DNA of 5,957 nt from an uncultured Oscillibacter sp. (GTDB lineage: Bacteria > Bacillota > Clostridia > Oscillospirales > Oscillospiraceae), in the NCBI GenBank assembly GCA_900550685.1, contig URTS01000113.1:1-5957 (forward strand), given 5' to 3'. Shown piece by piece: positions 1 to 5,703 of the stretch; within the stretch, counting starts at the first letter, position 1, and every line of letters begins with the position of its first letter. The position numbers were made by a program, and so were the translations under genes. The notes beneath the pieces are model-generated. The model did no database searches, was not told the DNA's origin, and saw nothing but the letters and a program-made list of their open reading frames with translations.

Positions 1-27
1 CCGGTTCGAGTCCGTGAAGGTGCACCA
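1..27 (+). tRNA. 3' end of a tRNA (partial, isotype not determined)
   Basis: Only the T-arm and the 3' acceptor strand are in the window. The T-loop reads TTCGAGT between GG and CC, followed by the acceptor strand AAGGTGC, discriminator A and an encoded CCA at 25-27. The missing 5' acceptor strand should therefore begin GCACCTT or similar. The anticodon lies upstream of the window, so the amino acid cannot be assigned. It ends one base before the next tRNA, so both probably come from one tRNA transcript. Confidence 0.85.
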
Positions 28-28
28 T

Positions 29-103
29 GGCCCGTTGGTCAAGTGGTTAAGACAGCGGCCTCTCACGCCGTTAACATCGGTTCGAATCCGGTACGGGTCA
101 CCA
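29..103 (+). tRNA. tRNA-Glu (anticodon CTC)
   Basis: This is a complete 75-nt cloverleaf. The acceptor stem GGCCCGT (29-35) pairs with ACGGGTC (93-99) with one G-U pair. The discriminator is A100 and CCA is encoded at 101-103. The anticodon stem GCGGC/GCCGT closes the 7-nt loop CTCTCAC (60-66), which places anticodon CTC at 62-64 to read GAG. The T-arm has TTCGAAT in the loop. The GGCCCGT acceptor and overall layout match bacterial tRNA-Glu. The CTC anticodon is the rarer glutamate isoacceptor in Firmicutes, where TTC is the basic one, and it fits a GC-rich genome that uses GAG often. The first base follows the preceding tRNA's CCA by one nucleotide. Confidence 0.96.
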
Positions 104-112
104 CGAAAAGCC

Positions 113-141
113 TTGACAAGAGGCGCGAAAGACAATATAAT
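113..141 (+). promoter_or_regulatory. Perfect-consensus sigma-A promoter of the 5S gene
   Basis: TTGACA at 113-118 and TATAAT at 136-141 are separated by exactly 17 bp, so both hexamers and the spacing match the housekeeping sigma-A consensus. The predicted transcription start is near 148-150, about 27 nt before the 5S mature end. The -35 box begins only 9 bp after the CCA of tRNA-Glu. No terminator lies between them, so read-through from the tRNA transcript probably also contributes to 5S. Confidence 0.9.
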
Positions 142-175
142 AGAGATTGTTTTCAAGCGATGCTTGATGACATAG

Positions 176-292
<117 letters not shown>

Positions 293-293
293 C

Positions 294-329
294 AAGCGAC
301 GGTCTTCACGACCGTCGCTTTTTCTTTTT
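294..329 (+). terminator. Rho-independent terminator of the 5S transcript
   Basis: A perfect 11-bp stem, AAGCGACGGTC (294-304) with GACCGTCGCTT (310-320), closes a 5-nt loop and runs into a T-rich tract, TTTCTTTTT. It starts about two bases after the 5S 3' end, as expected for a 5S or rRNA terminator. Confidence 0.95.
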
Positions 330-458
330 GCTTTTCTGCGGAGTTAGAATATTTGAGTGTATAGGGAACTGTTTACGGGCCATGTGCCGCTGTTTCTGCC
401 CTGAAAACCGTATTTGCCCTTGTAAATTGAGGGTGCTTTAATAAAATAGTGATTCCGA

Positions 459-494
459 GGGGTTCCTGCATTTTTAGGATGCGGGGCCCTTTTT
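459..494 (+). terminator. Terminator-like hairpin upstream of the HTH gene
   Basis: The 5' arm at 459-471 pairs with the 3' arm at 479-490: ATGC pairs with GCAT, then a bulged T467, then GGGGCCC pairs with GGGTTCC including two G-U pairs. The stem is followed by TTTTT. No gene lies between the 5S terminator and this hairpin. It may be a second fail-safe terminator for rRNA read-through, the remnant terminator of a lost gene, or part of a leader. Nothing else is recognised in 330-537. Confidence 0.45.
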
Positions 495-537
495 GTAGTA
501 TTTTGGCAAAAATTGCAAGAATATAAGAGAAAGCATC

Positions 538-567
538 TTCTCCTCTGGTTGTGCTGCATGGTATACT
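538..567 (+). promoter_or_regulatory. Candidate extended -10 promoter for the HTH gene
   Basis: TGGTATACT at 559-567 fits the extended -10 form TGnTATAAT with one mismatch. The -35 position (about 538-543, TTCTCC) is poor, as is common for extended -10 promoters. Transcription would start near 574 and leave a leader of about 55 nt before the ATG at 629. Confidence 0.4.
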
Positions 568-628
568 GGTAAAAACGGCGTGTGCGTCCGCAGCTGCCGC
601 CTAATTTGAAACAGTGAGGTTTCTGAGT

Positions 629-1147
629 ATGGCCAGGGTATCTACTAAAGAAAATAAGAATATCTACCAGCTGACCCGGGAGGGGTTGAAGCTGACCCGG
701 GAAGTTGCCGGGGAACTGCTGGAATCCATCCCGCCGGAGCGGATCGAGAAAATTGAAAACGAGCGGTCCCTTCCGCATCCGGACGAGGTGCTGGTCATGG
801 CGGAGAAATACAAAAAGCCGGACCTGTGCAACTATTACTGCGCCAATCAGTGCCCCATCGGGCAGGAGTATGTGCCGGAGGTCAAGATCAAGGACCTGTC
901 TCAGATCGTGCTGGAAATGCTGGCATCTTTAAACGCAATGAATAAGCGGAAGGACCGGCTTATTGAAATCACGGCTGACGGCAAAATTTCCGATGATGAG
1001 CTGGAGGATTTTCTATACATTCAGGAGGAGCTGGAACGCATTTCCATTACGGTGGAGACCTTGCAGCTCTGGGCAGAGAAGATGCTGGCCACCGGCGTGA
1101 TCGACGAGGCGCGGTATGAAGCGTATCGGAGCCGGAAGAAAACCTGA
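629..1147 (+). CDS. XRE-like helix-turn-helix transcriptional regulator with CX3CX3C motif
   Basis: This encodes a 172-aa, probably cytoplasmic, DNA-binding protein. Residues 13-64 look like an XRE-type helix-turn-helix: LTREGLKLTREVAGELL supplies the first helices, and IPPERIEKIENERSLPHPDE resembles the recognition-helix region with its typical 'I..IEN....P..e....la' pattern. Directly after it is a cysteine cluster, C67-X3-C71-X3-C75, followed by PIGQ, which could bind a metal. Residues 85-165 are predicted helical and charged, suiting dimerisation or a sensor role. I chose ATG 629 because GTGAGG at 614-619 is a fair ribosome binding site 9 nt upstream. A GTG at 614 in the same frame would add five residues but would itself use that site. 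Its targets are unknown. No partner gene is adjacent. I recall similar clostridial HTH proteins but cannot name the family precisely. Confidence 0.85.
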   Translation: MARVSTKENKNIYQLTREGLKLTREVAGELLESIPPERIEKIENERSLPHPDEVLVMAEKYKKPDLCNYYCANQCPIGQEYVPEVKIKDLSQIVLEMLASLNAMNKRKDRLIEITADGKISDDELEDFLYIQEELERISITVETLQLWAEKMLATGVIDEARYEAYRSRKKT

Positions 1148-1285
1148 AAGGGGTATTTTACTCCGAAAGTGAAAATAGACTGCTTTATCTTTCCAATTCC
1201 ATGATGTATTCCGCCGCTCTTTTGCCGTACACTATTCTCAAGCAAAGGGGCGGCGTTCCCAAAACCGGAAAAGGAGCTGACGGCC

Positions 1286-1449
1286 ATGGGGTCAGAGAGC
1301 GGCTGTTGACCATCCACTTGATGGAATTATTGAGAAAAAACGGAAGCTATGCAACAAAATTGGGCTTGGAACCGTCTATAAAAGTGAGAACCCTTGCAAA
1401 GAAGAAACATAGCGAGGGAGCCCATAGGGCAGAAAGGGAGATTACATGA
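1286..1449 (+). pseudogene. Possible small ORF with a frame break (unrecognised)
   Basis: A strong ribosome binding site (AAAAGGAG, 1269-1276) precedes ATG 1286 by 9 nt, but that frame stops after seven codons at 1307-1309. The neighbouring frame is open to the TGA at 1447-1449 and reads RERLLTIHLMELLRKNGSYA and onward, a plausible amphipathic-helix peptide. One extra G in the GGGG run at 1288-1291 would join ATG 1286 to this frame, giving about 54 residues starting MGVRERLL. The open frame ends in an ATGA overlap with the DUF975 gene. It could be a decayed or frameshifted small gene, a sequencing error, or a chance open frame in an untranslated leader. The rest of 1148-1445 shows only a weak 6-bp hairpin (1150-1164) and no convincing promoter. 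Confidence 0.3.
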
Positions 1450-2171
1450 AATACGCGGCGGATTTCAGGCAGGAGGCCCGGGCGGCGCTCCAAGGAAATT
1501 GGCTCCTGGCTATTCTGGTGGGCCTGGTGGCGGCGCTTCTGGGAGGAGCCACTTCCGGCGGACCTGAATTTAAGATCAATATTCAATATGCCGGACAGAC
1601 CATCTACTCCTGGGGAGAGGGAATCACCCCTGGCCTGCGGGCGTTTCTGGTTGGCGGGGCAGTCTACCTGATTTTAGCGGCTGTGGTGCTGGGAGTCCTG
1701 TATTTCATCCTGGGCAGTGTTGTTGAGGTGGGATACGCCCGGTTCAATCTGAACCTGACGGCCGGGGAAAAGCCGTCCTTTGAGACACTGTTTTCCTACT
1801 TCCCCCACTGGAAAACCGTCGCAGTGGCTCAGCTGCTTCAAACGGTGTACATCCTGCTGTGGACGTGCCTGCTGATTATTCCCGGCATTGTGGCCGGCTA
1901 CAGCTACGCCATGACCAGCTATATCCTGGCGGAGCACCCGGAACTGACGGCCAGCGAGGCCATTGCCCAGTCCAAGGCCATGATGGAGGGGAACCGCTGG
2001 CGGCTGTTCTGCCTGCAGTTCAGCTTCATCGGCTGGAGCATCCTGTGTACCCTGACGCTGGGGCTGGGCAACCTGGCCCTGCGGCCTTATGAGATGGCCG
2101 CTACCGCCGCATTTTACCGGGAGATCTCCGGCGGTGCGGCTCCCAAGCCGGAGCTTGGAAGCGCCTTTTGA
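1446..2171 (+). CDS. DUF975 family integral membrane protein
   Basis: This encodes a 241-aa polytopic membrane protein. The N-terminus (residues 1-20) is the characteristic basic/amphipathic helix of the family, containing FRQEARAALQGNWLLAILVG. Likely membrane segments are at about 18-36, 64-92, 123-152 and 185-212. The DUF975 C-terminal signature is clear: KPSFETLFSYF, then YAMTSYILAEHPELTASEAI, SKAMMEGNRWRLF, SFIGWSIL, and finally RPYEMAATAAFY. The length is normal for the family. The biochemical function is not established. The start is supported by AAAGGGAG at 1433-1440. The flotillin gene follows after 42 nt with no terminator between, so the two are probably co-transcribed. This suggests a role in organising or adapting the membrane, which is inference from context. 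Confidence 0.9.
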   Translation: MKYAADFRQEARAALQGNWLLAILVGLVAALLGGATSGGPEFKINIQYAGQTIYSWGEGITPGLRAFLVGGAVYLILAAVVLGVLYFILGSVVEVGYARFNLNLTAGEKPSFETLFSYFPHWKTVAVAQLLQTVYILLWTCLLIIPGIVAGYSYAMTSYILAEHPELTASEAIAQSKAMMEGNRWRLFCLQFSFIGWSILCTLTLGLGNLALRPYEMAATAAFYREISGGAAPKPELGSAF

Positions 2172-2213
2172 CAAGTTATCCCTAAAAATATTGAAATAGA
2201 AAAGGAGAACCAC

Positions 2214-3725
2214 ATGGACATTTTACTGAAGGCAATTCCCATTGCGATTCCCGTGATCCTGGTCATTCTCATTTTCCTGATGGGCTACGTGAAAGCACCC
2301 CCCGACGTGGCCTACATCATCTCCGGCCTGCGGAAGCACCCCAAGGTGCTCATCGGTAAGGCCGGTATCAAGATCCCCTTTCTGGAGCGGGTGGATAAGC
2401 TGATCGTCCGCCAGATCTCCATCGACATCAAGTCCGAGGGCTACATTCCCACCCAGGACTTCATCGGCGTGGACGTGGACGCCGTGGCCAAGGTGCGGGT
2501 GATGACGGACCCGGAGGGCATCCAGTTGGCCATGAAGAACTTCCTGAATATGACGGAGGACGACTTCAACCGGGCTATCGTGGATTCCTTGCAGGGCAAC
2601 ATGCGTGAGATCATCGGCACCATCACTCTGAAAGAGATCTGCAATGACCGTAAGAAGTTCGGTGACGAGGTGCAATCCAAGGCCCAGACCGACATGAACG
2701 CCCTAGGCATCCAGATCATCTCCTGCAACATCCAGCGGGTCACCGATGAAAACAGCCTCATCAACTCCCTGGGCCAGGACAACATGTCCAAGATCCAAAA
2801 GGATGCTGCTATCGCCAAAGCTGAGGCAGAGAGGGATATTGCCATCGCCCAGGCCCAGGCCGCAAAGGCATCCAACGACGCCCAGGTGGAGGCGGACATG
2901 CACATCGCCCAGAAGCAGAATGATCTGGCGATCAAGCAGTCTGAACTGAAGGTGCAGGAGGATACTAAGCGAGCCGAGGCCGACGCCGCCTACACCATCC
3001 AGCAGCAGGAGCAGCAGCGCTCCATTGAGACGGCTACCGTCAATGCCCAGATTGCCAAGACAGAGCGCGAAGCCGAGCTGAAGAGCAAGGAAGTCGAGGT
3101 CAAGAAGCAGTCCCTGGACGCCGAGGTCCGCGCCGCTGCCGACGCCGACCGTTACCGCAAGGAGCAGGAGGCACAGGCAGCTCTGTACCAGCGGCAAAAA
3201 GACGCGGAAGCCGTCCGCTATGAACAGGAGCAGGCGGCGGAAGCCGCCAAGAAGGCCGCCGAGGCTGCCCGTTTCGCCAAGGAGCAGGAAGCTGCCGGCA
3301 TCGCCGCCGTGGGTCAGGCGGAAGCCGAAGCCATCCGGGCCAAGGCTCTGGCAGAGGCCGAGGGTATCGACAAGAAGGCGGAGGCCATGAAGAAGTACGG
3401 CGAGGCCGCTGTGATCGAGATGATCATGAACGCTCTGCCGGAGATCGCCAAGAACGTGGCGGAGCCCCTCAGCAAGGTGGATAAGATCACCATGTATGGC
3501 GAGGGCAACAGCGCCAAGCTCCTCAGCGACATCGTCAACGGCACCACCCAGGTCACCGAGGGCATCAGCGCCGGAATGGGGCTGGACCTCAAGAGCCTGC
3601 TGGCAGGCGCCCTGGGCGGCAAGCTGGCGGCGGGCAATCCCCAGCCGGTTCAGGTGACGGTGACGCCCCAGGCCCAGCCTGACGCGGCGGCCGCCTCCGC
3701 GGACACGCCGGAGCAGCAGGTGTGA
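2214..3725 (+). CDS. Flotillin-like SPFH domain membrane scaffold protein
   Basis: This encodes a 503-aa protein with flotillin architecture. One N-terminal membrane segment (about residues 5-25) is followed by an SPFH/band-7 domain at about 27-195, containing YIISGLRKHPKVLIGKAGIK, IDIKSEGYIPTQDFIGVDVDAVAKV and ALGIQIISCNIQRVTDEN. A long alanine-, glutamate- and lysine-rich coiled coil spans about 195-395, with repeated EAE/KAE units. The conserved flotillin C-terminal part, around VIEMIMNALPEIAKNVAEPL and ITMYGEGNSAKLL, is present, then a GLDLKSLLAG helix. The last 30 residues are a Pro/Ala/Gln-rich, probably disordered tail. Flotillins assemble into oligomers that mark functional membrane microdomains and affect fluidity and membrane-protein complexes. 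The start is fixed by AAAGGAG (2201-2207) six nt before ATG. Between FloT-like and YqiK-like subgroups I lean to FloT-like by the C-terminus, but no symbol is assigned. No nfeD gene is adjacent in this window. Confidence 0.93.
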   Translation: MDILLKAIPIAIPVILVILIFLMGYVKAPPDVAYIISGLRKHPKVLIGKAGIKIPFLERVDKLIVRQISIDIKSEGYIPTQDFIGVDVDAVAKVRVMTDPEGIQLAMKNFLNMTEDDFNRAIVDSLQGNMREIIGTITLKEICNDRKKFGDEVQSKAQTDMNALGIQIISCNIQRVTDENSLINSLGQDNMSKIQKDAAIAKAEAERDIAIAQAQAAKASNDAQVEADMHIAQKQNDLAIKQSELKVQEDTKRAEADAAYTIQQQEQQRSIETATVNAQIAKTEREAELKSKEVEVKKQSLDAEVRAAADADRYRKEQEAQAALYQRQKDAEAVRYEQEQAAEAAKKAAEAARFAKEQEAAGIAAVGQAEAEAIRAKALAEAEGIDKKAEAMKKYGEAAVIEMIMNALPEIAKNVAEPLSKVDKITMYGEGNSAKLLSDIVNGTTQVTEGISAGMGLDLKSLLAGALGGKLAAGNPQPVQVTVTPQAQPDAAAASADTPEQQV

Positions 3726-3748
3726 TGACTTAACCGGACATAAAATCT

Positions 3749-3778
3749 GCCTGGGGCCTCCTGCAGGAGGTCCCAGGC
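3749..3778 (+). other. Strong intergenic hairpin without U-tract
   Basis: GCCTGGGGCCTCC (3749-3761) pairs with GGAGGTCCCAGGC (3766-3778) over 13 bp with one G-U pair, closing a TGCA loop. It lies in the 77-nt gap between the flotillin and DUF2500 genes. Only TT follows, so it is not a standard Rho-independent terminator. A partial terminator, or an mRNA-processing or 3'-stabilising structure that separates flotillin expression from the downstream gene, are possible roles. Confidence 0.75.
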
Positions 3779-3802
3779 TTCCGTAAAGAGAGGAGTTCGT
3801 TT

Positions 3803-4204
3803 ATGATAGGTTTTGGAGGAGATCCCGGCTTTGGTGTGACTTTCAGCATCATGCAGATCATGGTTCCTGTCATGTTTGTGCTGGTGTTTGGCATTATTAT
3901 CGTAACAATGGTTCGTGGTATATGTGAATGGAACAAAAATAATCATTCACCGAAGCTGTCCGTTCCTGCCAAGGTGGTATCCCGGCGTACCGCTGTTTCT
4001 CGCCACCACCATCACCAGGGAAATGGGATGCATCATACCCATACCGCTACCAGCTATTACGCCACCTTCCAGGTGGAAAGCGGCGACCGGATGGAATTTG
4101 AGATCTCCGACATGGAATACGGCATGCTGGCGGAGGGAGACCGGGGGATGCTGACCTTTCAGGGCACCCGGTATCTGAATTTCCGCCGGGAGGGCACCGA
4201 ATAA
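3803..4204 (+). CDS. DUF2500 domain-containing membrane-anchored protein
   Basis: This encodes a 133-aa protein. A single hydrophobic segment at about residues 14-38 anchors it in the membrane. It is followed by a basic linker and a C-terminal beta-rich domain (about 52-130) that matches the DUF2500 pattern: VPAKVVSRRTAVS, YYATFQVESGDRMEFEIS, EYGMLAEGDRGMLTFQGTRY. A histidine cluster within the domain (H68-H71, H77, H78, H80) could bind metal. The family's function is not established. AGAGGAG at 3789-3795 supports ATG 3803. The gene follows the flotillin gene on the same strand, behind a hairpin. By analogy with NfeD proteins, which pair with flotillins and also join membrane helices to a small beta domain, this protein might serve as a flotillin partner. 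That idea is speculative. Confidence 0.88.
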   Translation: MIGFGGDPGFGVTFSIMQIMVPVMFVLVFGIIIVTMVRGICEWNKNNHSPKLSVPAKVVSRRTAVSRHHHHQGNGMHHTHTATSYYATFQVESGDRMEFEISDMEYGMLAEGDRGMLTFQGTRYLNFRREGTE

Positions 4205-4229
4205 AAAATCGGAAAATTTTGTAGTATTC

Positions 4230-4248
4230 TGCCGGAAACGGCAAGTTT
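4230..4248 (+). terminator. Weak hairpin with GAAA tetraloop
   Basis: TGCCG (4230-4234) and CGGCA (4239-4243) form a 5-bp stem around a GAAA tetraloop, followed by the short T-containing stretch AGTTTAT. It lies after the DUF2500 stop and before the sigma gene, so it may act as a weak terminator or as a leader element of the sigma mRNA. The stem is short and the U-tract poor. Confidence 0.3.
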
Positions 4249-4279
4249 ATAGATGAAGCACACGGCAGGGCTGCTGGGG

Positions 4280-4286
4280 AAGGAGG
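4280..4286 (+). promoter_or_regulatory. Ribosome binding site selecting GTG start of the sigma gene
   Basis: AAGGAGG lies 8 nt before GTG 4295. The upstream in-frame ATG at 4253 is preceded by GCAAGTTTATAG, which has no Shine-Dalgarno sequence. The GTG start is therefore preferred. Confidence 0.75.
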
Positions 4287-4294
4287 CACGCACG

Positions 4295-4852
4295 GTGGAC
4301 GACAGTCAAATTATTGACCTGTTTTTCGCGCGGTCGGAGCTGGCCATCAGTGAACTGGACAGCAAATACGGAAAGGTCTGCCACAAGCTGGCCAACAACA
4401 TCCTGGGCAGCCGGCAGGATGCGGAGGAGTGCGTCAACGATGCCTATCTCGGCATGTGGAACGCCATTCCGCCCCAGCGGCCCAACCCGCTGCTGTCCTT
4501 TGTGTGCGTCCTGGTCCGCCGGTATTCGATCATGCGCTACCGTGCCAACACGGCTATGAAACGAAACAGTGCCTACGATGCCTGTATGGAGGAGATCGAA
4601 AACTGCATCGCCGCCCCCGGCGGGGTGGAGGACCACTACGAGGCCAAGGTGCTGGCCAGGAGCATAGAGGCTTTTCTGGACACCCTGAGCCGGGAAAACC
4701 GGGTGATCTTCATGCGCCGGTACTGGTATTCCGACAGCTATGGGGACATTGCCGCCCTGGTGGGCATGACGGAGAAGAACATATCCGTTCGCCTGGTCCG
4801 GCTGCGAAAGCAGCTGCGGGATCATCTTGTAAAGCAGGGGGTGCTGACATGA
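4295..4852 (+). CDS. ECF-type RNA polymerase sigma factor
   Basis: This encodes 185 aa from GTG 4295 (199 aa if ATG 4253 is used). Region 2 covers about residues 8-75: the segment with DAEECVNDAYLGMWNAIPPQ (residues 42-61) is the conserved 2.2-2.3 area that binds the polymerase clamp and the -10 element. Region 4 covers about 128-178, with LSRENRVIFMRRYWY, then SYGDIAALVGMTEKNISVRL as the helix-turn-helix for the -35 element, and a basic end. There is no region 3, as in ECF (group 4) factors. The stop overlaps the next gene's start by ATGA, coupling it to a membrane-anchored protein of anti-sigma type. Many such sigma factors activate their own operon. No clear GGAAC/CGT promoter was found upstream, so regulation is unknown. 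This DAEECVNDAYL class is common in clostridia. Confidence 0.9.
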   Translation: MDDSQIIDLFFARSELAISELDSKYGKVCHKLANNILGSRQDAEECVNDAYLGMWNAIPPQRPNPLLSFVCVLVRRYSIMRYRANTAMKRNSAYDACMEEIENCIAAPGGVEDHYEAKVLARSIEAFLDTLSRENRVIFMRRYWYSDSYGDIAALVGMTEKNISVRLVRLRKQLRDHLVKQGVLT

Positions 4853-5481
4853 ACAAAGAGCTCTTCTCGGACGCGATGAACGAGATCGACCCGAAATACG
4901 TGGAGGAAGCCCTTACCTACAAGCCCGCCAAGCGGCTTACATTCCCTGTCTGGGTGCGGCGGTGTGCCGCGGCCTGTCTGATATGCGTACTGGGGCTGGG
5001 CGTGGTGCTGGCCGCCAACCAAGAGGCCCGGGCGGGGATGCGGCGCTGGATCGAGACCTGGAAGGGGGACGAGGTCCTCTACCAGTACATAGGCGACAAC
5101 CTGGAAGGCGCCCTGCCTGTATATGAATTGACCGGCCTGCCGGAGGGATACGTGGAGGACACCGAGGAAAGCGTCCGCTGGGATACTATGGTGGATATTC
5201 TCTACCGCAATGAAGCGGACTGGGACAATGATATCATCATTTTCGGCTATCTCTACATGCAGCAGGGAACGGCCATGGCCTATATGCTGGATGAAGATGA
5301 CACCGTACAGGAGGTCACGGTCAACGGCCTGGAGGGCAAGCTCTACCTGGCGGAAGATCCGGAGAACTGGAGCGTGGTGGAGTGGATCGACCCGGAGACG
5401 AACCTGCATTTCAGCATTCACGCCTGCGGCGATGCGGAAACTCTGCTGGCCCTGGCGGAAAGCGTGAAACCGGTGGAATAA
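4849..5481 (+). CDS. Membrane-anchored anti-sigma factor, DUF4367-like
   Basis: This encodes 210 aa. A short cytoplasmic N-terminus (1-36) containing FSDAMNEIDPKYVEEAL probably binds the sigma factor. One membrane segment lies at about residues 37-57 (CAAACLICVLGLGVVLAA). The extracytoplasmic part (about 60-210) ends in a DUF4367-like domain: YELTGLPEGYVEDT, a segment of short beta strands, VTVNGLEGKLYL, WIDPETNLHFSI, and a final helix DAETLLALAESVKPVE typical of the family. ATG 4849 overlaps the sigma stop (ATGA), with a purine-rich GCAGGGGGTG upstream. The tight coupling supports a sigma/anti-sigma pair that senses the cell envelope. The ligand or stress is unknown. An open frame extends upstream to 4429 within the sigma gene but is out of frame with it and is not coding. 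Confidence 0.88.
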   Translation: MNKELFSDAMNEIDPKYVEEALTYKPAKRLTFPVWVRRCAAACLICVLGLGVVLAANQEARAGMRRWIETWKGDEVLYQYIGDNLEGALPVYELTGLPEGYVEDTEESVRWDTMVDILYRNEADWDNDIIIFGYLYMQQGTAMAYMLDEDDTVQEVTVNGLEGKLYLAEDPENWSVVEWIDPETNLHFSIHACGDAETLLALAESVKPVE

Positions 5482-5509
5482 GGCCCGCACCGCAGGAAAA
5501 AATACGGAG

Positions 5510-5529
5510 TCCCCTATAGGAATAGGGGA
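5510..5529 (+). other. Hairpin between anti-sigma gene and small ORF
   Basis: TCCCCTAT (5510-5517) pairs perfectly with ATAGGGGA (5522-5529) around an AGGA loop. There is no T-tract. It sits 25 nt before the ATG of the small ORF, just upstream of its ribosome binding site, so it could influence mRNA stability or translation. Confidence 0.55.
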
Positions 5530-5553
5530 GGAAGAGATTTGGAGGATAGAGCT

Positions 5554-5703
5554 ATGGACGGATACTGTGTCTGGGTAGATACCATTAAGAAGATCGCGTC
5601 GTTTCATCATGTGGAGCAGAGCGATTTCATGCACTTTTTGCAGCATGAGACCTTCATGGCCTACCTCTGCACCCTGACCACCCAGGGCTACCGATTTCAG
5701 TGA
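5554..5703 (+). CDS. Small hypothetical protein (49 aa)
   Basis: A 49-aa ORF begins MDGYCVWVDTIKKIASFHHV and ends TTQGYRFQ. GGAGG at 5541-5545 lies 8 nt before ATG, a near-ideal ribosome binding site, and the ORF follows the anti-sigma gene by 72 nt on the same strand. The composition is mixed, with many aromatic residues and His, two Cys (C5, C39) and no membrane segment, so it is probably a small cytoplasmic protein. I do not recognise a domain. Co-transcription with the sigma/anti-sigma genes is likely because the first good terminator lies downstream at 5807. Confidence 0.65.
   Translation: MDGYCVWVDTIKKIASFHHVEQSDFMHFLQHETFMAYLCTLTTQGYRFQ

Noticed and set aside
344..778. 144-aa minus-strand open frame upstream of and within the HTH gene
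   Set aside because: It overlaps the HTH gene and the terminator-like hairpin, and its translation has no recognisable domain.
1674..2213. 179-aa minus-strand open frame opposite the DUF975 gene
   Set aside because: The DUF975 protein on the + strand has clear family motifs and a ribosome binding site. The minus frame has a Gln/Gly/His-rich sequence without motifs.
2814..3400. Repetitive Ala/Glu/Gln-coding stretch considered as a DNA repeat
   Set aside because: The repetition is at the protein level, from the flotillin coiled coil. I see no exact tandem DNA unit.
4253..4294. Upstream ATG start for the sigma factor
   Set aside because: It has no ribosome binding site and adds 14 residues before the conserved start of region 2. 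GTG 4295 has AAGGAGG at 8 nt.
4429..5481. 350-aa open frame extending upstream of the anti-sigma gene
   Set aside because: The upstream 140 residues are an out-of-frame reading of the sigma gene, rich in Arg, Pro and Gly. The true start is ATG 4849, supported by the ATGA overlap.
4822..5646. 274-aa open frame on the minus strand opposite the anti-sigma gene
   Set aside because: It is antisense to a convincing anti-sigma gene, has a low-complexity His/Val/Arg-rich translation and no recognisable domain, and is typical of reverse-frame openness in GC-rich coding DNA.
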